Of a DNA stretch of 64,000 nt, positions 35,433-43,216 are shown piece after piece (position 1 is the first letter of the stretch; each line of letters begins with the position of its first letter). The position numbers and the translations under genes were made by a program. The stretch is from an uncultured Rikenellaceae bacterium (lineage in GTDB: Bacteria > Bacteroidota > Bacteroidia > Bacteroidales > Rikenellaceae), in the NCBI GenBank assembly GCA_910577285.1, contig CAJTLO010000001.1:89292-153291 (forward strand). The letters are read 5' to 3'. The notes below the pieces were generated by a model, which saw only the letters and a program-made list of their open reading frames with translations, was not told the origin of the DNA and did no database searches.

Positions 35433-36335
35433 TTACCGGCCGAATATCCTTTGCCAGAAACTCCTCCGGCCCGATTCGGCGTTCAGTAGTTTTTTCGTCG
35501 TTTCGGCTGTCGCCGTCTCTCCGTCGGTGAGCACTCCGTTGCCGCGTGCGGTCATGAAGAGCGGGTCGATGAACTCCTTCTGAGCCATCATGTGGGGATG
35601 GAGGGCGGTGTCGCGGTTGGCGGCGTAGCGGTAGAGGCCCACGCGGACGCCGGAGCCCCCGCCGGGCAGTTCGCCCGCCAGTGCGATCGGCATGTCGGGA
35701 TAGACCGTTTCGCCCGGGGCGACCAGTGCCGAGTCGCTTCGGAGGGTGTCGTAGCGTGCCTGCGTACCGTCGGCATGTTCGACGATGATCGTACCGCCTC
35801 CGGCCTGCTTCCGCTCCGCGTCATAGCCTTCCACGTAGATGACCGTCCCCTTGCGGATGGCGAACACCGGTTCGTTCCGTTCCGTAGAGAACTCCCACAT
35901 GCGGAAACCGGCGATGTTGTCGCGGACCATGCCCGTCTCGGCGGGTGTGAGTGCGCGTACGGTCGTATGCTTGCCGGCGGCGACGGGCAGCCGGTAGACG
36001 AACTCCGCATCGGGTGTCGCATCGAGTCGGCCGTTGATCCAGTCCCACGAATAATCGGCTTCGACGGGGCGCGAGGCATCCTGCGGCGCGAGCGAGAAGA
36101 TCTCCCCGCCGGGTGCACGGAGGGTCGCGATTGCGGTGGCCTCGCCGCTTCCCGCATGGTTGCGGATGTCGGTCGTCTTCAGACGGACGGTAAAGGTGCC
36201 GAAGCCGTCGACGGCGGCATCGAACAGGAGCGAGTTGTCCGCGGCGCTGCGGGCCGTCACCTCCACCGAGGGTTTCTGTGCGGCGAGCGGTAGCGCCGAC
36301 AGCAGAAGCGCTGCGGCAATGGTTGCTTTTTTCAT
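35433..36335 (-). CDS. M23/LytM-like secreted protein with lost metal motifs
   Basis: The 300-residue protein has a signal peptide (residues 1-20, ending LPLAAQ) and a lysostaphin-like beta fold in the C-terminal half: PVFAIRKGTVIYVEGYD, GGGTIIVEHADGTQARYDTL and APGETVYPDMPIALAGE align with the M23 pattern of dG.V, v.hsnG..t.Y.HL and v..Gq.v..Gq.I. The metal ligands HxxxD and HxH are absent (YDTL where active enzymes have YAHL). It is therefore probably not an endopeptidase, and may bind or regulate, like degenerate LytM proteins. ATG 36335 begins the signal; rlmD ends 13 bp upstream on the same strand. Confidence 0.7.
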   Translation of the reverse strand: MKKATIAAALLLSALPLAAQKPSVEVTARSAADNSLLFDAAVDGFGTFTVRLKTTDIRNHAGSGEATAIATLRAPGGEIFSLAPQDASRPVEADYSWDWINGRLDATPDAEFVYRLPVAAGKHTTVRALTPAETGMVRDNIAGFRMWEFSTERNEPVFAIRKGTVIYVEGYDAERKQAGGGTIIVEHADGTQARYDTLRSDSALVAPGETVYPDMPIALAGELPGGGSGVRVGLYRYAANRDTALHPHMMAQKEFIDPLFMTARGNGVLTDGETATAETTKKLLNAESGRRSFWQRIFGR

Positions 36336-36348
36336 CACGGTATCTGTT

Positions 36349-37764
36349 TTAGTCGGTATTCCTGTCGAGGCGGACGACATTCTCCACGTGATGCGTGTGG
36401 GGGAACATGTCCACCGGTTGTACGGCACTCACGCCGTACATCGGGGCGAGCAGGGCCAGGTCGCGGGCCTGCGTCGCAGGATTGCAGCTTACGTAGACGA
36501 TGCGTCGGGGGGCCGCCCGCTTGATGGTCTCCAGGACATCTTCGTGCACTCCGGCCCGCGGCGGGTCGAGGATCACCACGTCGGGCCTGCCGTGGCGGGC
36601 GATGAAGGCGTCGTCGAGCACGTCTTTCATGTCGCCCGCGAAGAAAGCGGTGTTGTCGATGCCGTTGAGCAGGGAGTTGTGTTTGGCGTCCTCGATGGCC
36701 TCCGGGACGTATTCGATGCCCACCACCCGCCGGCAACTGCGGGCCACGAAGTTGGCGATCGTGCCGGTCCCCGTGTAGAGGTCGTAGAGGATTTCGGAGC
36801 CTGTGAGCTCCGCGAAATCGCGGGCCACCTTGTAGAGTTCGTAGGCTTGGGCCGAGTTGGTCTGGTAGAACGATTTCGGTCCTATCTTGAAGCGGAGGCC
36901 CTCCATCTCTTCGTAAATATGGTCGCGTCCGCTCCACAGCCGGGCGTCGATGTCGCCCGTCGAGTCGTTCAGCTTCGTATTGACCATGTACATCAGCGAG
37001 GTGATCTGCGGGAAGCGCTCTTTCAGGTGGTCGAGCAGGGCGCCGATGCGGGCGCGGTCCTCTTCGCCGAAGACGACGATCACCATCACCTCTCCTGTGG
37101 AGGAGGTGCGTATCACCAGGTTGCGCAGCAACCCGCGGTGTTCGCGGATGTCGTAGAAACTGTATCCCTGCTCCAGACAGAACCGTTTGGTCTCGAGCCG
37201 GATCTCGCCCGACGGAGCCGGTTGCAGCCAGCATTCGCGGATGTCGAGCACCTTGTCGAACTTGCCGGGGATGTGGAAGCCCAGGGCGGCGCCCGCCTCG
37301 ATGTCGCCGCCACGGGCGATCTCTTCGTAGGTCATCCAGCGGCGCGGAGCGAAGGTGAATTCGAGTTTGTTGCGGTAGCGTACCGTCTGCGCCGAGCCGA
37401 CGATGGGCGAGAGCGGCGGAAGCGCCACCTTGCCTATCCGGGTGAGCTGGTCGCGCACCTGTTCCTCTTTGAAGCGGAGCTGTTCGGCGTAGGGGAGGTT
37501 CTGCCATTTGCACCCTCCGCACACGCCGAAGTGTTCGCAGAAGGGCTCTTCGCGCAGCGGCGACCGGCGGATGTAACGGACCACCGTCCCCTCCATGAAA
37601 CGTCTGCGCCGGTTGCGTATCTGTACGTCCACCACGTCGCCCGGAACGGTGAGCGGTACGAAAACGACGATGTCGTTGTATTTGCCCATGGCCTTGCCCT
37701 CGGCGGCCAGGGTGGTTATCTCCAGCCCCTCGATCAGGGGCAGCTCTTTTCTCTTTCTTGCCAC
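36349..37764 (-). CDS. rlmD: 23S rRNA (uracil-5-)-methyltransferase, RlmD type
   Basis: The 471-residue protein is a TrmA/RlmD-family SAM methyltransferase. It has an N-terminal TRAM domain (1-65), the Fe-S cluster cysteines CEHFGVCGGC (Cys76, Cys82, Cys85) plus a later DIRECWL cysteine, and the Rossmann domain with LYDLYTGTGTIA near 320-331, ILDPPRAG near 400 and the catalytic VSCNPAT near 425-431. Members make m5U in 23S rRNA (RlmD) or tRNA; the four-cysteine cluster favours RlmD/RlmC over TrmA. The start codon is GTG at 37764. Confidence 0.92.
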   Translation of the reverse strand: MARKRKELPLIEGLEITTLAAEGKAMGKYNDIVVFVPLTVPGDVVDVQIRNRRRRFMEGTVVRYIRRSPLREEPFCEHFGVCGGCKWQNLPYAEQLRFKEEQVRDQLTRIGKVALPPLSPIVGSAQTVRYRNKLEFTFAPRRWMTYEEIARGGDIEAGAALGFHIPGKFDKVLDIRECWLQPAPSGEIRLETKRFCLEQGYSFYDIREHRGLLRNLVIRTSSTGEVMVIVVFGEEDRARIGALLDHLKERFPQITSLMYMVNTKLNDSTGDIDARLWSGRDHIYEEMEGLRFKIGPKSFYQTNSAQAYELYKVARDFAELTGSEILYDLYTGTGTIANFVARSCRRVVGIEYVPEAIEDAKHNSLLNGIDNTAFFAGDMKDVLDDAFIARHGRPDVVILDPPRAGVHEDVLETIKRAAPRRIVYVSCNPATQARDLALLAPMYGVSAVQPVDMFPHTHHVENVVRLDRNTD

Positions 37765-37978
37765 GTGTCTGAAAATAAAGTCTGGCCGGACCTTTCCCGG
37801 TCGGCGCTGACAAATTTAGCCAAAAATCCGGTTTTATCCTTAAGGGTGCCCGGAAAGTAGGGGAAAGGGGGCGTCCCGCCGTGCGGGGCGATGTGGGGGC
37901 TGTTCCGGTGGAACGGGGGATTCCGGCCGGTGTGCGGTGTTCGGCGTGTGCTTTCGGGTTTCGTCGGATATGCGGTCT
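37765..37978. other. Gap between rlmD and the 75-bp array
   Basis: No gene seen. A frame remains open into the array but has no recognisable N-terminus. Confidence 0.4.
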
Positions 37979-38403
37979 TGACTGCGTCTTGGATACTTCG
38001 GTTTTGCACTCGACTTTTCGTCTCGTTGGCTTCGCCTTGGATACTTCGGTCTCGGCAAAATCCGAATGCTATTCGGTTTTGCACTCGACTTTCCGTCTCG
38101 TTGACTTCGTCTTAGCTACTTCGGTCTCGGCAAAATCCGAATGCTATTCGGTTTTGCGCTCGACTTTTCGTCTCGTTGGCTTCGCCTTGGATACTTCGGT
38201 CTCGGCAAAATCCGAATGCTATTCGGTTTTGCACTCGACTTTCCGTCTCGTTGACTTCGTCTTAGCTACTTCGGTCTCGGCAAAATCCGAATGCTATTCG
38301 GTTTTGCGCTCGACTTTCCGTCTCGTTGACTTCGTCTTAGCTACTTCGGTCTCGGCAAAATCCGAATGCTATTCGGTTTTGCGCTCGACTTTCCGTATCT
38401 TTG
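37979..38403 (+). repeat. Tandem array of 75-bp hairpin-promoter repeat, five units plus a partial
   Basis: Full units start at 38054, 38129, 38204, 38279 and 38354, an exact 75-bp period. Each begins with an inverted repeat, GCAAAA.CCGAAT against ATTCGGTTTTGC. Units 1 and 3 are identical over 75 bp; units alternate between two variants, giving a 150-bp higher-order period. A partial unit (37979-38053) lacks 31 bp between two TTCGGT direct repeats. In the inner units the promoter position reads TCTCGTTG; only the last has TATCTTTG (38396-38403). There are no unique spacers, so it is not CRISPR. The MBL hydrolase gene follows by 132 bp. Confidence 0.95.
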
Positions 38404-38535
38404 CTCGGAAGAACGGTTTCAGCCCTTCCGACCGGACTGCCTGCTCTCGTTCCCGGTCCGGTGAACGGGGCGCCGGTATTGCCGGGGAGCGATCGGAGTC
38501 GGAACGGGCCGACCGGAAAATTAATACGAGAGGAG

Positions 38536-39201
38536 ATGAAGATAGCCAGACTGACATTCAATCCGTTTCAGGAGAACACATACGTCCTGTGGGACGAAAC
38601 CGGCGAGGCCGTCGTGGTCGATGCCGGCAACTATACGTCCAAGGAAACCGAGGCGCTGCGCGGTTTCATCGAAGAGAAGGGGCTGCGTCCCGTCCTTGCG
38701 GTGAATACCCACGGCCATGTGGACCATATGCTCGGCGTGCAGGCCGTCAAGGAGCTTTACGGGATTCCTTTCGCCCTGCATCCCGACGACGGATTCCTGA
38801 TAGAGTCCGCCCCCATGCACGGCAAGATGTACGGTTTCCGGGTGGAGGCCGTTCCCGCCGTGGAGCGCACCCTCGCCCACGGCGACGAGGTGGCGTTCGG
38901 CCGCACGCGGTTGCAGGTGATCCACACCCCCGGCCACACCCCCGGCCATGTGTGTCTCTTCCTGCCCGAGGAGAAGATCCTGCTCACGGGCGATACCCTT
39001 TTCCGGGAGAGCATCGGACGTACCGATCTGCCCGGCGGCGATTACGGCTGGATCATGAAGAGCATCATCGACCGCATCCTGCCCTTAGGCGAGGAGGTAA
39101 GCCTCTATCCCGGTCACGGCGGGGAGAGCACGCTGGGGCATGAGATGCTCTACAATCCCTTCATTACCGAGGTGCTGGAGGGGGATGTGAGACCGGAGTA
39201 G
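38536..39201 (+). CDS. Metallo-beta-lactamase fold hydrolase (glyoxalase II-like)
   Basis: The 221-residue protein is a stand-alone MBL-fold hydrolase: VVDAGNYTS near residues 28-36, the metal motif THGHVDH near 58-64, HTPGHTPGHVCL near 132-143, LTGDTLF near 155-161 with bridging Asp, and a final HGGESTLGHE. It resembles YcbL-type glyoxalase II-like thioester hydrolases. The substrate is uncertain. ATG at 38536 is chosen with GAGGAG 4-5 bp before it, an uncommon clear ribosome-binding site for this genome. The nearest promoter box is the last unit of the 75-bp array. Confidence 0.88.
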   Translation: MKIARLTFNPFQENTYVLWDETGEAVVVDAGNYTSKETEALRGFIEEKGLRPVLAVNTHGHVDHMLGVQAVKELYGIPFALHPDDGFLIESAPMHGKMYGFRVEAVPAVERTLAHGDEVAFGRTRLQVIHTPGHTPGHVCLFLPEEKILLTGDTLFRESIGRTDLPGGDYGWIMKSIIDRILPLGEEVSLYPGHGGESTLGHEMLYNPFITEVLEGDVRPE

Positions 39202-39289
39202 CCGTCGGTCCCGCTTTTGGGGCGGAAAGGATTTCCGTCCGGTTTTTTGCCGCGGACGCGTGTCTGCGGCGTTAGCGAACACAGAAGTT

Positions 39290-39985
39290 ATGCGCATAGA
39301 TATATTGACCGTCGTTCCGGAGTTGCTCGTCTCTCCGCTCAACGAATCCATCCTCAAGCGGGCTCAGAAAGCGGGGCTGGTGGAGATCGTGGTACACAAC
39401 ATCCGGGACTGGGCGACCGACAAGCACCGCCATGTGGACGACTATCCCTTCGGCGGCGAGGCGGGCATGGTAATGAAGCCCGAGCCGGTTTTCCGACTCA
39501 TTTCCCACCTGAAGTCCGAGCGGCACTACGACGAGATCATCTTTACTTCGCCCGACGGGGTGCGGTACGATCAGCGGGAGGCCAACCGCCTCTCGACGCT
39601 GGGCAACATCATCATTCTTTGCGGCCACTACAAAGGGCTCGACCACCGCATCCGCGAACACCTGGTAACGCGCGAGATCTCCATCGGCGATTATGTGCTC
39701 ACCGGGGGCGAGCTCGCCGCGGCGGTCATTGCCGACAGCGTGGTGAGGCTCTTGCCGGGGGCGATAGGCGATGAAGAGTCGGCCCTGACCGACTCGTTCC
39801 AGGACGGCCTGCTGGCGCCGCCCGTCTACACCCGTCCGGCGGAGTTCAACGGTTGGGCGGTCCCGGAGGTGCTGCTTTCGGGGCACGAGGCCCGCATAGA
39901 GGCGTGGAAGGAGGAGCAGGCGATCGAGCGTACGCGCCGGTTGAGGCCCGATCTGCTCGAAGAAACGGGAGGAGGAGAGCGATGA
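39290..39985 (+). CDS. trmD: tRNA (guanine37-N1)-methyltransferase TrmD
   Basis: TrmD makes m1G37, which prevents frameshifting. The 231-residue protein has the SPOUT trefoil-knot motifs: MRIDILTVVPELL at the start, GGEAGMVMKPEPV near residues 56-68, LCGHYKGLDHRI near 105-116, SIGDYVLTGGELAA near 127-140 and DSVVRLLPGAIGDEESALTDSF near 145-166. ATG at 39290 fits the family start. Its stop overlaps the lpxB start by 4 bp (ATGA), so the two are translationally coupled. Confidence 0.96.
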   Translation: MRIDILTVVPELLVSPLNESILKRAQKAGLVEIVVHNIRDWATDKHRHVDDYPFGGEAGMVMKPEPVFRLISHLKSERHYDEIIFTSPDGVRYDQREANRLSTLGNIIILCGHYKGLDHRIREHLVTREISIGDYVLTGGELAAAVIADSVVRLLPGAIGDEESALTDSFQDGLLAPPVYTRPAEFNGWAVPEVLLSGHEARIEAWKEEQAIERTRRLRPDLLEETGGGER

Positions 39986-41151
39986 GATACTACCTGATTG
40001 CCGGCGAAGCCTCCGGCGACCTGCACGGTTCCAACCTGATGAAAGGGTTGCTCCGGAACGATCCCCAGGCGGAGTTCCGCTTCTGGGGCGGCGACCTGAT
40101 GGCGGCTGTGGGCGGTCGCGACCGCCTCGCCAAACATTACCGCGACGCCTCCTTTTTCGGTATCGGCGAGATCGTCCGCCGGCTGCCCACGGTACTCTCC
40201 CAGATAGGGGAGTGCAAGCGCGATATCGCCGCCTATGCGCCCGACGTGCTGATCCTCATCGATTATCCGGGATTCAACTTCCGGATGGCGAAGTTCGCCC
40301 ACGAGCGCGGGATCCGGGTCTTTTACTACATTTCGCCCAAGGTGTGGGCGTGGAAGGAGCACCGTGTGGAGCGGATTCGTCGCTATGTCGACAAGCTCTT
40401 CATCATTTTCCCCTTCGAGGTGGCCTATTTCGCCGGCAAGGGGATCGATGCGGTGTACGAGGGCAATCCGCTGATGGATGCCGTGGCCGAACGGTGTGCG
40501 GCGATGCCCCCGCGGGAGGAGTTCCTGCAGGCGAACGGTTTGGGCGGGCGGCCCGTCATCGCGTTGCTGGCCGGCAGCCGGCGCAGCGAGGTGCGCAACA
40601 ACCTGCCTTTCATGACGGCCCTGGCCGAGTTGATGCCGGAGTACGATTTCGTGCTTGCGGCGGTACCGTGGCTCGGTACGGAGCTGTATGCGGAGCTGCT
40701 GGCCGGCAGCCGCATCGTGTGTCTGTACGACAAGACCTACGAGGTCGTCCGTTATGCCGATGCGGCGGTGGTCACTTCGGGGACGGCGACGCTGGAGACG
40801 GCGTTGATCGGCACGCCGGAGGTGGTGTGCTACCGCACCGATGCACTGACCGTGTGGGCCGGCCGGCGGTTGCTGAAGATACCTTACATCTCGTTGGTGA
40901 ACCTGGTGATGGACCGCGAGATCGTGAAAGAGCTTATCCAGCAGGATATGACGCCGGAGCGTGCCGCGGCCGAGCTGCGGACCATTCTGCCCGGCGGTGC
41001 GCAGCGCGAACGCATGTTGGCCGACTACGGCAGCCTGCGCGAGAGGATAGGGGGGCCCGGCGCTTCGGAGCGGGTGGCTGCCCGGATGGTGGAATTGCTG
41101 CGCGGGGGCGGAGATTCCCTTCGTGGAAACGATAACGGTGCGAAGCGATGA
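39982..41151 (+). CDS. lpxB: Lipid-A-disaccharide synthase LpxB
   Basis: The 389-residue protein is the GT19 enzyme that joins lipid X and UDP-2,3-diacylglucosamine to form the lipid A disaccharide. It shows YLIAGEASGDLHGSNLMKG at the start, DYPGFNFRMAKFA near residues 94-106, YYISPKVWAWKEHRV near 116-130, LLAGSRRSEV near 195-204 and SGTATLETALIGTPEVVCY near 262-280. Length is normal. It overlaps trmD by 4 bp and the following gene by 4 bp, so the three are coupled; the earlier lipid A genes lie 20 kb away. Confidence 0.97.
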   Translation: MRYYLIAGEASGDLHGSNLMKGLLRNDPQAEFRFWGGDLMAAVGGRDRLAKHYRDASFFGIGEIVRRLPTVLSQIGECKRDIAAYAPDVLILIDYPGFNFRMAKFAHERGIRVFYYISPKVWAWKEHRVERIRRYVDKLFIIFPFEVAYFAGKGIDAVYEGNPLMDAVAERCAAMPPREEFLQANGLGGRPVIALLAGSRRSEVRNNLPFMTALAELMPEYDFVLAAVPWLGTELYAELLAGSRIVCLYDKTYEVVRYADAAVVTSGTATLETALIGTPEVVCYRTDALTVWAGRRLLKIPYISLVNLVMDREIVKELIQQDMTPERAAAELRTILPGGAQRERMLADYGSLRERIGGPGASERVAARMVELLRGGGDSLRGNDNGAKR

Positions 41152-41768
41152 AGATAATCTGCATAGGACGCAATTACAGGGAACACATCAGGGAGTTCGA
41201 CGGCGGGGAGCCCGACGCGCAGCCCGTGTTCTTCATGAAGCCCGATACGGCGCTGCTGCGCAACAACGACCCCTTCTGGATTCCCTCCTTCAGCCGGGAG
41301 GTGCACTACGAAACGGAACTCGTCGTGAAGATCGGCCGCACGGGCAAGTGCATCGCCGAGCGTTTCGCGCACCGCTATTACGACGAGGTGACGCTCGGTA
41401 TCGACTTCACCGCCCGCGACCTGCAGCGCCGGGCCATTGCGCAGGGGCAGCCCTGGGAGATAGGCAAGGCGTTCGACCGGTCGGCGGCGATCGCGCCGCG
41501 TTGGCTCGGCCTGGCGGCACTGGGTAAGCCGATCGGAGAGCTTCGTTTCGGCATGGCCCTGAACGGGGAGCGGCGTCAGGAGGGATATACGGGCGACATG
41601 CTCTTTCCGGTGGACCGCATCATCGCGTATGTGTCGCAGTTCGTGACGCTGCGCATGGGCGACCTGATCTATACGGGAACGCCTGCCGGTGTCGGTCCCG
41701 TGGCGCCGGGCGACCGGCTTACGGCATGGCTGGAGGGCGAGGAGTTGTTGGATTTCGACATCAGATAA
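41148..41768 (+). CDS. Fumarylacetoacetate hydrolase family protein
   Basis: The 206-residue protein has the single FAH domain with its metal site: HYETELVVKIGRTG near residues 57-70 (Glu ligands), GIDFTARDLQ near 86-95 (Asp), and LIYTGTPAGVGPV near 177-189. Members include fumarylpyruvate and acylpyruvate hydrolases and oxaloacetate tautomerases; the substrate is not readable. Its start overlaps the lpxB stop by 4 bp. Confidence 0.9.
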   Translation: MKIICIGRNYREHIREFDGGEPDAQPVFFMKPDTALLRNNDPFWIPSFSREVHYETELVVKIGRTGKCIAERFAHRYYDEVTLGIDFTARDLQRRAIAQGQPWEIGKAFDRSAAIAPRWLGLAALGKPIGELRFGMALNGERRQEGYTGDMLFPVDRIIAYVSQFVTLRMGDLIYTGTPAGVGPVAPGDRLTAWLEGEELLDFDIR

Positions 41769-41846
41769 ACGAAACGACCCGGGGCGCCCGAGGCCGGCGG
41801 ACGGAACCGGCGCGTGCGGGCGTCCGAAGAAAAATAATTGGGAGTT

Positions 41847-42512
41847 ATGAAAAAATGGATGAAGTTTTTGCCGGCTGCGGTCGCGTTGTTCCTCTCGTTG
41901 CCGGTTTGCGGACAGTTCACGCTCACCCCGCGGGGATTCGTGAATACCTGGGATAAGGGAGTCGGTTACTATGTGATCGATTGTCCGGGCCGGGGGCAGG
42001 AGGAGTTGTTCCGCGCGGTGTCCTACTACCTCGAGGTCCAGCTGGCCGGGCCGCATACGATGTTCCATGCGGTGGAGCCCGAATCCTTTTCGGTGAACGC
42101 CTTCGTACGCGATGCTGTGGCCGACGGGAAGGGCGCTCTCCGGAGCGTGTACGACCTGGAGTTCCGCATGACGTTCGACATCCGCGACGGGCGGGTATGC
42201 GTGTGGGCTCCGGAGGTGAAGTCGATGCAGTACGTACGGAGTGTCGGTACCGAAGCCCAGGCGGAGATCGCCGGCGAGCCCGGGCTCACGATCCGGGTGG
42301 GACATACTCCGGGCAACATGCAGTTCGTGAGGCTCTTCGTTTCGCCCGAATACATGGTGCTCGGTGCGCCGCTGTACGACATTTCGGGGTATTCGATCTA
42401 CAACAAGCGCGGCAAATTGAAGCGGAAAGTGGCCAAAGAGTCGCTGGAGAACTACTTCAACAATTTGACGGTAGCGCTCGAACGCTACCTGTGTACCGAC
42501 GGCGGCCGTTAG
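41847..42512 (+). CDS. Secreted hypothetical protein, DUF4468-like
   Basis: The 221-residue protein has a signal peptide (1-23, ending LPVCGQ) and one mature domain with a Tyr/Phe-rich beta pattern (KGVGYYVIDCPGRGQEELFRAVSYYL near the start, LYDISGYSIYNKRGKLKRKVAKESLENYFNNL split near the end). The pattern recalls DUF4468 proteins of Bacteroidota; I hold this loosely. ATG at 41847 is used; a TTG three codons upstream is possible but adds nothing. It follows the FAH gene by 78 bp and precedes maf by 23 bp, likely one transcript. Confidence 0.6.
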   Translation: MKKWMKFLPAAVALFLSLPVCGQFTLTPRGFVNTWDKGVGYYVIDCPGRGQEELFRAVSYYLEVQLAGPHTMFHAVEPESFSVNAFVRDAVADGKGALRSVYDLEFRMTFDIRDGRVCVWAPEVKSMQYVRSVGTEAQAEIAGEPGLTIRVGHTPGNMQFVRLFVSPEYMVLGAPLYDISGYSIYNKRGKLKRKVAKESLENYFNNLTVALERYLCTDGGR

Positions 42513-42535
42513 GCCGTGTACAAAAGAGAGCAGGA

Positions 42536-43138
42536 ATGGCATTGCTGAAAGATAGATTGCAGGGGCGGCGGTTGATACTCGCCAGCCGTTCCCCGCGGCG
42601 ACGGGAGCTCCTCGCGGGGGCGGGGCTGGATTTTGAGCTCGCCGACAATTACGAAGTGGAGGAGACCTATCCCGCGGAGTTACCCGCACGGGAGGTGCCC
42701 GAATACCTCGCCGTGCTGAAGTCGGAAGCCTATCCGCAGGCGCTCGGAGAGGAGGATATTCTCATCACCGCCGATACGGTGGTGATCTGCGGGGGGCATA
42801 TTTTCGGCAAGCCCGCCGGACGGGAGGACGCGGCGGCGATGCTGGCCGAGCTCTCCGGCAGCCGGCATACGGTGGTCACCGGCGTGGCGCTGCGTACCCG
42901 CGGGCGGATGCACTCCTTCTCCTCGGCATCCGACGTCCGGTTTCGGCCTCTGAGCGGGGAGGAGATCGCCTACTATGTCGATACCTGTCGTCCTTTCGAC
43001 AAGGCCGGTGCCTACGGTATTCAGGAGTGGATCGGGTATGTGGCGATCGAGCGCATCGAGGGGTCGTTCTATAACGTCATGGGGTTGCCAGTGCAGGCGC
43101 TCTATGCCGAGCTGGGGAGTTTTCTCGACACCCTCTGA
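42536..43138 (+). CDS. maf: Maf-like nucleoside triphosphate pyrophosphatase
   Basis: The 200-residue protein matches Maf/YhdE, which hydrolyses non-canonical or modified nucleotides such as dTTP/UTP or m7GTP. It has LILASRSPRRRELL near residues 12-25, the ITADTVV metal motif near 76-82, GKPAGREDAAAMLAELSGSRHTVVTGV near 90-116 and DKAGAYGIQEW near 157-167. Length is normal. ATG at 42536 directly follows a purine-rich stretch. Confidence 0.95.
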   Translation: MALLKDRLQGRRLILASRSPRRRELLAGAGLDFELADNYEVEETYPAELPAREVPEYLAVLKSEAYPQALGEEDILITADTVVICGGHIFGKPAGREDAAAMLAELSGSRHTVVTGVALRTRGRMHSFSSASDVRFRPLSGEEIAYYVDTCRPFDKAGAYGIQEWIGYVAIERIEGSFYNVMGLPVQALYAELGSFLDTL

Positions 43139-43216
43139 GCGGGAAAGGCGGTTCCCCGCCGCAGGCGGAGGGCCGGAAAGACGATGAATTATTAATCGGA
43201 TTGTTTCGATAACTTT

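Noticed and set aside
37979..38403. CRISPR array
   Set aside because: The 75-bp units are contiguous, nearly identical throughout and have no unique spacers; no cas genes are present.
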